Shown here: piece by piece, positions 1 to 8,359 of the stretch
Position numbering within the stretch: position 1 is the first letter of the stretch
How the letters are laid out: every line of letters begins with the position of its first letter
Origin: JADJEI01 sp035328465
GTDB taxonomy: Bacteria; Bacteroidota; Ignavibacteria; Ignavibacteriales; Ignavibacteriaceae
Reading direction: 5' to 3'
Length of the DNA stretch: 13,685 nt
Assembly: GCA_035328465.1 (NCBI GenBank)
Contig: DAOLIQ010000084.1
Location: forward strand, 1-13,685
Notes under the pieces: model-generated
Databases searched by the model: none
Told to the model about the DNA's origin: nothing
The model's input: the letters and a program-made list of their open reading frames with translations, nothing else
Translations under genes and position numbers: made by a program

Positions 1-440
1 TGAATCTGCTCAGAATCTATCATTATGATTTGACTGAGAGCAGAAATTTTTTTTAGATTTTTTGAGTTTTTTTCGTACGAATATTTTGCAAAATATGAAG
101 TTAAGTACTCATCAATTTGCTTAGGATCGTCAAGCTTTTTAATTGAACCCATTATTAAAAATGATAAGTATCTGTTTTCATTCATTGTAGTTGTCTTGGT
201 TTTCTTAGGTTTTTCTTGACGCAAAACATTAAAGCTCGCAGGCGATCCGTATTTTATTAAATCATAAAAATCTTCACCTTCCCTGAACATTATATAAATG
301 TTTTTATCTAAGTACACATAGCTTGTTGGATATTGAATAAGCTTATCTTCAGCATGAAATGCTGCAACACCCGCTGTTGCAGAAGTCAATCCTTCTTCAA
401 TAATTTTAATATCTCTAATCTGTGAATATTTTCTTTGCAC
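1..440 (-). CDS. Partial protein, possibly FMN-binding split-barrel (pyridoxamine 5'-phosphate oxidase-like)
   Basis: This is the N-terminal 146 codons of a gene that runs off the left edge. It stays open from a GTG at 440 to base 1. I chose GTG because a GGAG at 450-447 lies 6 nt upstream. The ATG at 453 is in another frame and hits a stop after 12 codons. The GTG frame is the same as the helicase gene upstream, 12 nt after that gene's stop, so co-transcription is likely. Residues about 8-80 (IRDIKIIEEGLTSATAGVAA, then SYVYLDKNIYIMFREGEDFY) read like the strand pattern of the PNPOx-like split barrel, in which a short hydrophobic strand pair precedes an FMN-phosphate-contacting segment. A second strand-like block, YLSFLIMGSIKKLDD, follows. 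The family call is from pattern memory and is tentative. The gene itself is well supported by its open frame and ribosome binding site. Confidence 0.6.
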   Translation of the reverse strand, partial: MQRKYSQIRDIKIIEEGLTSATAGVAAFHAEDKLIQYPTSYVYLDKNIYIMFREGEDFYDLIKYGSPASFNVLRQEKPKKTKTTTMNENRYLSFLIMGSIKKLDDPKQIDEYLTSYFAKYSYEKNSKNLKKISALSQIIMIDSEQI

Positions 441-446
441 AATACT

Positions 447-450
447 CTCC
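447..450 (-). promoter_or_regulatory. Ribosome binding site deciding a GTG start
   Basis: GGAG on the minus strand lies 6 nt before the GTG at 440-438. It settles the start of the partial split-barrel-like gene, because the nearby ATG at 453-451 opens a frame that closes after 12 codons. The site lies just after the helicase stop codon TAA at 455-453. Confidence 0.55.
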
Positions 451-452
451 CA

Positions 453-3400
453 TTAATCGTGAATACATTGATTTTGCCCGCTGGAAAAATTACAATTATG
501 ACAATGTTTTCTTTCTTTAAAATATGATTTTAACTGCAATGCACTTAATATTTTTTTTAGTTCAACTCCGAATTTTAATCTATCTTTCTGCTTTAACTCA
601 ATAAGAAATTTTTTGTCGAGTTGCTTTAAAAAAATAAGTCTTAGTTCAAAGTCATTAATGTTTTTATATAATCCCGACACAATATAAAAATAAAATTTCA
701 ACTGATTTAAATAATGTTCTGCTTTGGAAACAATATTTTCTTCATTCACATTATCAGTTTTATAATCAATGATAATTATTTTCCTATCTAAAAAAATAAT
801 TTTATCAATAATGCCTGTAAGAAAATAATCCCCTTCTTTATAAAATACTTCAAACTCGTTTTTTTGGTTTAAATGTGTCTTAATCTCTTTATATGCACTT
901 GAATTAAAATATGGTTCAAGAGTTGCCTGAATTTCATTTTTCAAAGACTCCATTAAATTAGCAGCACCGAGTTCTGAATTAATTACAGTATCAATGGCGG
1001 CAATAGTTTCTTCAGGAGTCAATTCCAATTGCAATAATTTGTGAATAATTTTCCCTTTTGCCTGTGCAATATTCTTTTCGGGATCAAACGAAGTGATAAT
1101 AGTCTCATTTGATTCTCCCCCATCCTGTGAATGGTCCTGAGAATGATCATCATTATCAATCTGAACCGAGAAGTCAACAAGATTATCATAACCCAATTCA
1201 TATTTTAGATAATACTTAAATGGACAGTCCATAAATGTCAGAAGTTTAGTGGCAGAAATCATTTCACCACTAACCACCGAATCAACCCGATCAATGTTTA
1301 TGTTGAATTTATTTGTATTTACTTCTTCATTACAATGATAGCTATTTTCAGATAGTTCAATTTTTCTGAGGATAGGAATATTAAGTTTTATGTGTAAAGT
1401 TTTAGTTTCCATCTTATTATCTATTGAAGCAAATCGTTTAAGATTTGATTCAATGTAAAGAGTTTCTTTTTCTTCAATGACTCCGAATGCATCTTGCAAT
1501 AATCCAATGAAAGTATTTTTATTTTCAGGACATTTCTCGCAACAAATATAAAGTGAATCCATCGCTCGCGTGACAGCTACATAAAATAGTCTCTTCAGTT
1601 CGGCAATGTTTTTTTTCCTGACAATGATATTATTCAACTCCGCAATAGGCGGAGCGACGGCTTCAGCAAAAAAATTATCATCCTGAAAAAGCTTCGTTAT
1701 TATTCCAAACTCTTTACTGAACGTAATTGACCTTGTTTTTACGAAATCATTTTGGGGTGTTTCTTCGCATTTATACAGAAAAACATTTCTAAATTCTAAT
1801 CCCTTTGCTTGATGTATTGTTAAAATCTTGACAGAATTTGATTCATCGTTTAATGCTGCCTGCGATTCGTCAGCTCCCGTTTCAATTTTATTACTTAAAT
1901 AATTTATGTAATCATAAATTGTAGTGAAGCCTTTTGAATGAAACTCCAGACTAAGCTTGATTAGTTTTTTAAGGTTTGCAATATCCTGATGCCCATTTTT
2001 TCTAGAATTAATCACAGAAAGAAAATATGAATCTGAAAGTATTCGGGCTAATATTTCCGGAGAACTAAAATTGTAAACAAGTTTTATTACTGATTTGAGT
2101 TTATTAACTATGTTTTGTATCTCTGTATTCTTTTCAGCGTAGGACTTTATCTTATCGAAATAATAATATCCATCAGAACAGCTAATATCAAATAAAGTCG
2201 AATCCGGCAATAGGAAGAACGGCGATCGAAGTAATCCGATTAATGCCGTATCATTTTTTTGGTCTATTAAAAAAGAGAAAAAGTTATAAATATCATAAAC
2301 AATTTGCTGTTGATAAAATCCTTTGCCGCCAAGAATCGTGAATGGAATATTGGCATCCTGAAAAACATTTTCAAGATCTGCAAATGATTTCCTTTTGCGG
2401 ACAAGAATTGCGCAATCCCCCCACTTAAAATCTTTTTGATTTGACAATTGAATTAATTTATTTTTCACCAGTATTGCTTGCGAGGCTGGCTGGAGATCAT
2501 CCTCCATTTTTTGAGCAAAGAGAATTTCAATTCTGCCTGTAACCTCCTCCTCCCTAGCGCAAATAATTTCACTATATGATACTTCATTAAAATTAATATT
2601 TGGAGAGCTAAATAGTCGGGAGAATAATTCGTTGGTAAAAGCAGCTAATTCGGGAGCCATTCTGAAACTATGCGGAAGTTCGAGAATGGAATCCATTCCG
2701 CTTTGTTTTTTTATATCGCTTTTAGTTTTATCAAAGACTTCGAGCTCTGCATCTCTGAACATATAAATACTTTGTTTTTCATCACCAACCACGAAGAGAT
2801 TATTTTTCTTTAAGTGATCAACTATAGGAAGAAAAATATGATACTGAATTTCATTTGTGTCCTGATATTCATCCACCATGACGAATTTATACTTTTCACC
2901 GAGAGCATTTTGAACAGATTCATTTTCCAAAATATTTTTAGTAAATAATAGTATGTCTTCAAAATCAAGCAATCCCTGCTCCTTCTTTTTATTCGAATAG
3001 ATTGAAAGACATTTTTCAAAAAGATCAAGTAAAATTTTCCCGAATCTTGCAAGTTCTGAATTTATTTTTGAATTCTCATCAAAATTTAGTTTGCGGTAAT
3101 CTTCAGATATTTCTTCCACATATTTGATTTCATTTTCCAGTCCACTTTGATCAGCTAAATAGCCACGCTTGTAAAGAGTTCCACTAGTTGTTATGAGAGT
3201 GTTTAAAAGATTTTGCAATAGCTGCTGAAGATTAGCATTCGATTTATGCTGTTTAATATTTTGTAGAATAGCATTAACCTCAATGGCTTTCTCGTTATCA
3301 TTTTTAATTCGTAAAACACTAGAATTAATTTTGTCAACAGCATTAATGATATCATCAATATTCTTCAAAAATATCTGATCTATTTTTTTATTAAAAACAT

Positions 3401-4007
3401 CAGAAAAAAAATTCGCTATTTCAACTTCACTGTTTTTATAAATGCGTTCCTTAACAGATAAAACATTTTTTCGATTGTTGATAAGAGAAGTTAATTCCTT
3501 TTGCAAGATATCTTTGGAAGAAAAAGTTCTGATAAGATACTTAAGATTTTCTTCTTCAGTTTTACTGTGACTCTGAATGAATGCTTCTTGAATTGATAAT
3601 TCAATTAACTCTGCCGATTCATTCTGATCAATTGCAGTAAAATTTGCATCAATTCCAGATTCCACCGGATGCTCACGTAAAATACCGATACAAAAAGAAT
3701 GAATTGTTGATATGTTTGCGGAAACTAATTGTCTGCGAATAAATTGTAATTTTCTCTTAATAGCAAGATCAGTTTCTTCTGAAATTCTTTTGTCAATTTC
3801 CACTGATATCTTTTTGTAGAGTTCACTTGCAGCCTTTTCTGTAAAAGTGATAGCGCAAATATTTTGAAGCAATACGTTGGGAAGCAATGCAATTTCAATA
3901 AACCGTTTTGAAAGTACAAAAGTCTTTCCTGAACCAGCATTAGCAGTTAATGAAATATGTCTTTCAAGGTTAAGCGCCTTCGATTGTTCAATTGTGAGTG
4001 CTTTCAT
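453..4007 (-). CDS. UvrD/Rep (AddA/RecB-like) helicase-nuclease with C-terminal PD-(D/E)XK domain and Fe-S signature
   Basis: This is a 1184-residue superfamily 1A helicase fused to a RecB-family nuclease, probably acting in end resection and recombinational repair of DNA breaks. Helicase motifs appear in order: Walker A AGSGKT (24-29), motif Ia TFTEKAA (54-60), motif II DEYQDT (379-384), motif III GDEKQSIYMFR (408-418), motif IV HSFR (446-449), motif V TIHQAKGLEF (730-739) and motif VI RLFYVAVTRA (806-815). The C-terminal nuclease shows H989, D1068 (GIIDKI), D1081 and K1083 (IDYKT). Four cysteines flank it: C928, then C1169, C1172 and C1181. This is the 'iron staple' layout known in AddB and Cas4 nucleases. 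The gene starts 14 nt after the kinase stop, without a clear Shine-Dalgarno. No AddB/RecC-like partner is visible beside it. It could be AddA-like or a stand-alone relative, so I give no symbol. Confidence 0.9.
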   Translation of the reverse strand: MKALTIEQSKALNLERHISLTANAGSGKTFVLSKRFIEIALLPNVLLQNICAITFTEKAASELYKKISVEIDKRISEETDLAIKRKLQFIRRQLVSANISTIHSFCIGILREHPVESGIDANFTAIDQNESAELIELSIQEAFIQSHSKTEEENLKYLIRTFSSKDILQKELTSLINNRKNVLSVKERIYKNSEVEIANFFSDVFNKKIDQIFLKNIDDIINAVDKINSSVLRIKNDNEKAIEVNAILQNIKQHKSNANLQQLLQNLLNTLITTSGTLYKRGYLADQSGLENEIKYVEEISEDYRKLNFDENSKINSELARFGKILLDLFEKCLSIYSNKKKEQGLLDFEDILLFTKNILENESVQNALGEKYKFVMVDEYQDTNEIQYHIFLPIVDHLKKNNLFVVGDEKQSIYMFRDAELEVFDKTKSDIKKQSGMDSILELPHSFRMAPELAAFTNELFSRLFSSPNINFNEVSYSEIICAREEEVTGRIEILFAQKMEDDLQPASQAILVKNKLIQLSNQKDFKWGDCAILVRKRKSFADLENVFQDANIPFTILGGKGFYQQQIVYDIYNFFSFLIDQKNDTALIGLLRSPFFLLPDSTLFDISCSDGYYYFDKIKSYAEKNTEIQNIVNKLKSVIKLVYNFSSPEILARILSDSYFLSVINSRKNGHQDIANLKKLIKLSLEFHSKGFTTIYDYINYLSNKIETGADESQAALNDESNSVKILTIHQAKGLEFRNVFLYKCEETPQNDFVKTRSITFSKEFGIITKLFQDDNFFAEAVAPPIAELNNIIVRKKNIAELKRLFYVAVTRAMDSLYICCEKCPENKNTFIGLLQDAFGVIEEKETLYIESNLKRFASIDNKMETKTLHIKLNIPILRKIELSENSYHCNEEVNTNKFNINIDRVDSVVSGEMISATKLLTFMDCPFKYYLKYELGYDNLVDFSVQIDNDDHSQDHSQDGGESNETIITSFDPEKNIAQAKGKIIHKLLQLELTPEETIAAIDTVINSELGAANLMESLKNEIQATLEPYFNSSAYKEIKTHLNQKNEFEVFYKEGDYFLTGIIDKIIFLDRKIIIIDYKTDNVNEENIVSKAEHYLNQLKFYFYIVSGLYKNINDFELRLIFLKQLDKKFLIELKQKDRLKFGVELKKILSALQLKSYFKERKHCHNCNFSSGQNQCIHD

Positions 4008-4021
4008 TCTGTCTAATGATA

Positions 4022-7000
4022 TTACTTTTTGTATGCAGGGATGGTTATAAGAAATGTAGTTCCTGCCGAATTACTTTGAAGGAGGGAGATACTGCCGCTA
4101 ATATTTTCAAGAAATCTTTTTGCTAATTTTAATCCTATCCCCATACCTTTCTCCTTTGTAGTAAAGTTTTGGTCAAAAATTTTATTCTGAATTTCTAGAG
4201 GAATTCCACTACCATTATCACTAATCGAAAAAAGAATCTTACTTTCAATTATTTCCAATTTTAGAATTATTTTAGTTGCACCGGCTTGAAGAGAATTGCG
4301 AATAAGATTAAGCACCATCCTTCTGAGCTGAGTTTTATCACCTTCAATTAGTGCAGATTGATGATTGGTATCAAATACAATTTGAATATTATCATCATAG
4401 AAAAGATTAACACTCTCTTTTAATATATCGGATACATCAATCACCTCGAGTTTTAAACTCGGCATCTTTGCGAAACGCGAAAACTCTGAGGCAATAAGAC
4501 TAAGATTTTCAATCTGTGCAAGGATGGTGGAAGAAACTTTTTCAAATAATGTTTCGAAGTTCTTGTTCTTGTCCTTAAAGGATATTATTAACTGCTGCAT
4601 AGCCAGTTTCATTGGAGTGAGCGGGTTTTTAATCTCATGAGCAACTTGTTTAGCCATTTCTTTCCAAGCATTTTCCCTCTCAATGGCTGCGAGTTCAAGT
4701 TGATTTTTTTTCAATTCATTCATCATTGAATTGAAACCATTATATAAATCTTTTATTTCTCCTCTTTGATCGTTGACAAGATTTAAATCAAAATCACCCC
4801 GGGCAACAACTTCAGTGGCCTTTGTTAATCTTCGGATCGGCAATGAAATTTTATTTGCTAAAAAAGTACTAACAAGAATAATAATAATAATTGCGAACGA
4901 ATAAATCCCAAATAGAAAAATATCAATATCCAAAGTCGAAAATGTAAGTTTCACTTTATCAAATGCGTCATTACACTCTATGATAAACTCTTTATCACCA
5001 ATTATCGCTCTTGTATAGAGTGAATGATATTGATAATCATTCAATTTTTGTTTATTGAGATATTCACGATAATTAAGATAATTTATGTTATAGTGAGTTT
5101 TAGAATTAAGCTTGTTTGAAAATAAACCGGCGTTATAAAAATCATTGGCAGCATTGAATATTATATCTGTACCATCGTAAACATTAAACTGTATTCCGAG
5201 TTCCGTACTTGCATTATTGAATACTTCTGAGAGAGTTCGTTTTTTATTTTTGATTAATTGAGTTTGGATATGCTTTTGAACAAATCCTGTACGCTGATTT
5301 AATTCATTGAAGATTTCTGATTCAGTTCTATCTTCAACAATTTGTCTGTTGTAAATCGCAAGAACTATAACAGGGAGGATCGAAATAATTAAAAAAGTAA
5401 CTTGTAATTGAGTCCTAAAAGTGAGCCGGAATTTTTTTAATTCCGGAATGAGTAGAATAATTCCAATTATAAAAATAAAAGTACTGTGAAGAATAAATAT
5501 TTTAAAAAAGTTAAAAAGATTCCAGGATATCTGTTTCGTTTTAACTGCCACGGAAGTTACTTTTTCATCACCATCCTTCACTGTTTTTAATACAAAAGCT
5601 AAAAATTGCTCTTTGTTTAATTCGAGATTAATAAACGCTTCACCAGCTTCTGTATTTACGGATTTTAATATCGGACCAGACTGTTCGCGCGAAGGATAAA
5701 CATCACCAGCAACATCTTCAAGCTTCGAATCACTATATATAAATATTTTTAAATCACTAATGTCAATGACAGAATTAAGTAAATTTTTTTGTGATCTGAG
5801 AAATTCCGGTATTTCAGTGAGGTTTGATTTCCCTGCATCTACTGTTAATGTACAGGACACATAACCCATCAAAATTCCATTATCTTCAACTTGAATAATA
5901 CCGCCTACTAATTTTCGGAAGTGATCCTCACTATATTGAAAATAATTTATTTCGTCGTTATTAAATTTTTTTAATGATTTTAGTGGATCAAATGAATCAT
6001 TTACCCCCACAGAAAATTTACCGAGCTGATTTTTACTTCTGTCGTAAATTATAATTGAAGAACTTATTGACTCCCGCTGAAGTGAGCTATTGCTCCATAG
6101 AATTAACGCTTCTGAATTATAATTAGTATTTCGTTTTGAAAAACTGCCTAAAAGTTTTTCATCAGTTGAAGAATTCTGCAAAGTCTCTTCAATAATAAAT
6201 TTTAGCAGATTATCATTGGTTCGATTTAGTTCGTAGGCAGTTGTTCTTAATGATGTTTTTTCTAACTGAAGATTGAAATAATTTAGCAGCGTTACTGAAA
6301 TAATGGAGGCGGCAAACAATGAATAAACATAAGAAAGTTTGGAATTTTGTTTTAAGCCAATTAGTAAATAAACGAGCGTAGTAATGATTAATGTGAATAC
6401 CGATATTAGAATTTCGTCAATTAGCGGCTCGTGTTGGATTTTAATGAATACAATTCCAAAAACTATCAGCATAATAAACAAAAGAAAAAAATTCTGATAT
6501 TTTTTTTGCGTTTCAAATTGAATAACATTAGAAATAAAGTGGATAAGTGAGGCTAATACCAAAACAACTGCAAAACCAAATAATAAAATATTTAGATTCA
6601 TCACTATAGCCACTGAATCAGGTATAATTGACGCTTCTTTGAAATATCGAAGTGAAGAATCAAAAACAACACTTTTTATGGAAGCGCTCAATCCTCTTAT
6701 TATCAAGAGATAAATTGAAATTGCAACAAAGACAAGAAGAAGCCTCCAAAATGTAATAGTATGCGTTTTGATTGAGCCAAGATAATCACGGATAAGTTTA
6801 AAAGCAGTAATCGAGATAATTAGAAGGAATATATTAGTAACAAGAAACTCGAGCGGTGATTTAACCACTCCCCCTCCAAAAACCGAAGAGAAATTTGCAG
6901 GGTCAACTATTGAACCGGAAAAAATATTTGAAGGAAAGCCTAATTTAAAAATCAGGAATCTGAAAATTGAACAGTAAATCAATACAAGTATAAACTTAAA

Positions 7001-7843
7001 AATTCGCTTTTTAATTTTCATAAAGTCGCTTTTAAATCCAAAGCTAATAAAAATCAATCCAATAAAAATCAGAGCGCTTTGCAAAACATTTATTTTTTCC
7101 TGAAAATTATAAAGCTCGCCATTAAGTGAGGGCTTAGTAAATGTTACAAGTCCTATTTTATTATTGTTATTGTTTAACAGCTCAAACGAATACTCTCTCC
7201 CATCCTTAGTTTTTTGATGAAAGGGATTATAATCAATTTTGAATGATGTATTGAATTCCTCGGCTAAACGGTCACTGAAACTAATTCGTTCGAAAGATGC
7301 ATTCTGTATTGAATATTTATTTTCGAATGGAAGACTAACTATAAGGTAAAATTGATCTGTTTCAAAATAAAGTGTATCTGTGAGATTTAGGTAAGTGATC
7401 AGATCAGAATCCACAAAATGAGTTTCACCAATTGGATAATTTAAAGGAAAGATTTCTTCTTGAGGCACTGCAAGTAGATCATTCCAGGCAATAATCTTTC
7501 CATTGGGTGCAACAATCTCAACTGAGAAATTATCAAATATACTTTGATTTACAAGTTCGACGATTGAGCGGTAAGTTTGATTATTGCGGAGAATTCTTCG
7601 AAGATTTTCTTTAAGTTTTGAGTTAGTGGAATTTAATTTTGCCTGTTCATCGGTGAAATTTGTTTTGGCAGAAATTTCTATATCTGCAATTTTTTCAACA
7701 ACAATTTTATCCCAGTTGACTTTCTTGGAGTCCACAATTACAGGTGTAAGCACTCCGGAAATAAAAATAAGTAATAAAATAAAAAAGACGATAGCAAAAA
7801 ATTTTCTATCGCCTTTTAATTTATTAAAAATATTAGGAGTCAT
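4022..7843 (-). CDS. Very large multi-span NtrY-like sensor histidine kinase
   Basis: This 1273-residue membrane sensor kinase has about 12 hydrophobic spans, near residues 14-37, 253-270, 282-303, 331-355, 364-384, 410-438, 450-468, 475-497, 503-523, 776-800, 810-831 and 973-996. Three long soluble segments (about 38-250, 525-775 and 832-972) lie between spans and are probably extracytoplasmic sensor domains. A HAMP linker follows (about 997-1047). The H-box HEIKNPLTP has its phosphoacceptor at H1069 and is typical of NtrY-like kinases. The ATPase domain shows N-box NLIRNSLQAG (N1183), G1 DNGSG (1209-1213) and G2 GMGIGL (1233-1238), so all catalytic parts are present. The ATG overlaps the stop of the upstream gene by one base (TAATG), implying translational coupling. 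No response regulator is in the window, so partner and signal are unknown. Confidence 0.9.
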   Translation of the reverse strand: MTPNIFNKLKGDRKFFAIVFFILLLIFISGVLTPVIVDSKKVNWDKIVVEKIADIEISAKTNFTDEQAKLNSTNSKLKENLRRILRNNQTYRSIVELVNQSIFDNFSVEIVAPNGKIIAWNDLLAVPQEEIFPLNYPIGETHFVDSDLITYLNLTDTLYFETDQFYLIVSLPFENKYSIQNASFERISFSDRLAEEFNTSFKIDYNPFHQKTKDGREYSFELLNNNNNKIGLVTFTKPSLNGELYNFQEKINVLQSALIFIGLIFISFGFKSDFMKIKKRIFKFILVLIYCSIFRFLIFKLGFPSNIFSGSIVDPANFSSVFGGGVVKSPLEFLVTNIFLLIISITAFKLIRDYLGSIKTHTITFWRLLLVFVAISIYLLIIRGLSASIKSVVFDSSLRYFKEASIIPDSVAIVMNLNILLFGFAVVLVLASLIHFISNVIQFETQKKYQNFFLLFIMLIVFGIVFIKIQHEPLIDEILISVFTLIITTLVYLLIGLKQNSKLSYVYSLFAASIISVTLLNYFNLQLEKTSLRTTAYELNRTNDNLLKFIIEETLQNSSTDEKLLGSFSKRNTNYNSEALILWSNSSLQRESISSSIIIYDRSKNQLGKFSVGVNDSFDPLKSLKKFNNDEINYFQYSEDHFRKLVGGIIQVEDNGILMGYVSCTLTVDAGKSNLTEIPEFLRSQKNLLNSVIDISDLKIFIYSDSKLEDVAGDVYPSREQSGPILKSVNTEAGEAFINLELNKEQFLAFVLKTVKDGDEKVTSVAVKTKQISWNLFNFFKIFILHSTFIFIIGIILLIPELKKFRLTFRTQLQVTFLIISILPVIVLAIYNRQIVEDRTESEIFNELNQRTGFVQKHIQTQLIKNKKRTLSEVFNNASTELGIQFNVYDGTDIIFNAANDFYNAGLFSNKLNSKTHYNINYLNYREYLNKQKLNDYQYHSLYTRAIIGDKEFIIECNDAFDKVKLTFSTLDIDIFLFGIYSFAIIIIILVSTFLANKISLPIRRLTKATEVVARGDFDLNLVNDQRGEIKDLYNGFNSMMNELKKNQLELAAIERENAWKEMAKQVAHEIKNPLTPMKLAMQQLIISFKDKNKNFETLFEKVSSTILAQIENLSLIASEFSRFAKMPSLKLEVIDVSDILKESVNLFYDDNIQIVFDTNHQSALIEGDKTQLRRMVLNLIRNSLQAGATKIILKLEIIESKILFSISDNGSGIPLEIQNKIFDQNFTTKEKGMGIGLKLAKRFLENISGSISLLQSNSAGTTFLITIPAYKK

Positions 7844-8301
7844 TAATTGATAGTAATTTGTGTAATCTTCAAATTGTTGCCGATCCTTTTTAATGCCACA
7901 AATACTTTAGCGGATTCCCTCTTACCCTTATGCTCATAAAAATAGTTACCGGTTGCATAAGGGTAGTTCGTGTCGGAATAGATGTTTGAAAATCGAAATG
8001 AAATGACTTGATGAATTTTAAAAAATTCCTGAAGAATATAAAACGCCTGATTGGAACTGTAATACCCTGAAACGCCATTTGATAAGCTAAAATAAGTCTG
8101 AGCATTAAAAAGATTTGATATTTTACTAACGCTTCCTTCAGCAAAGTCATTTTCTATTTCAGAAAAAATTCGCTTTTCTTGCGTAACAATTCTTTCATTA
8201 TGCAATTTATTCAGAAAATTTTTTTCCTGAGGAAATAGAATTGCGGGTAGAAAAATCAACCCGCAAAATATCAAAATTATATTTTTTAGACAGTGTTTCA
8301 T
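7843..8301 (-). CDS. Secreted DUF4783-like (NTF2-like fold) protein
   Basis: This is a 152-residue protein. An N-terminal hydrophobic stretch (MKHCLKNIILIFCGLIFLPA) looks like a signal peptide with cleavage near residue 24, so the product is probably periplasmic or exported. The rest, about 45-150, follows the pattern I associate with DUF4783 of Bacteroidetes: a helix (IFSEIENDFAEGSVSKISNLF), a strand pair around SGYYSSNQAFYILQEFF, then SFRFSNIY, an ATGNYFY strand, and a closing KVFVALKRIGNNLKITQITI. These small domains resemble the cone-shaped NTF2 fold, and no catalytic residues are known to me. The stop codon overlaps the kinase ATG by one base, so it might help the kinase sense or act in the same envelope process. 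That link is inference from coupling only. The start is supported by the signal peptide beginning at once; the ribosome site is weak. Confidence 0.75.
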   Translation of the reverse strand: MKHCLKNIILIFCGLIFLPAILFPQEKNFLNKLHNERIVTQEKRIFSEIENDFAEGSVSKISNLFNAQTYFSLSNGVSGYYSSNQAFYILQEFFKIHQVISFRFSNIYSDTNYPYATGNYFYEHKGKRESAKVFVALKRIGNNLKITQITIN

Positions 8302-8359
8302 TTAACCATCTAAAAATTAAAAAATTAAATTAACTAATGCCACTATTTCATAAACAATA

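Noticed and set aside
418..453. ATG at 453 overlapping the helicase stop (TAATG) as the start of the next gene
   Set aside because: That frame ends after 12 codons, while the GTG at 440 opens a frame that runs to the window edge.
453..4007. Helicase-nuclease as part of an anti-phage defence system
   Set aside because: No partner typical of UvrD-based defence (for example a GajA-like nuclease), mobile element or other defence gene is beside it. Repair-type helicase-nuclease is the simpler reading.
7584..7850. Plus-strand open frames, here and near 8798-9037, 9337-9754, 10732-10941, 11214-11399 and 12663-12953
   Set aside because: They lie within or antisense to well-supported minus-strand genes, have no recognisable domains, and look like chance frames.
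8302..8359. Terminator or promoter between the lipoprotein and DUF4783-like genes
   Set aside because: The 58-nt gap is only AT-rich, with no stable hairpin and no convincing promoter elements.
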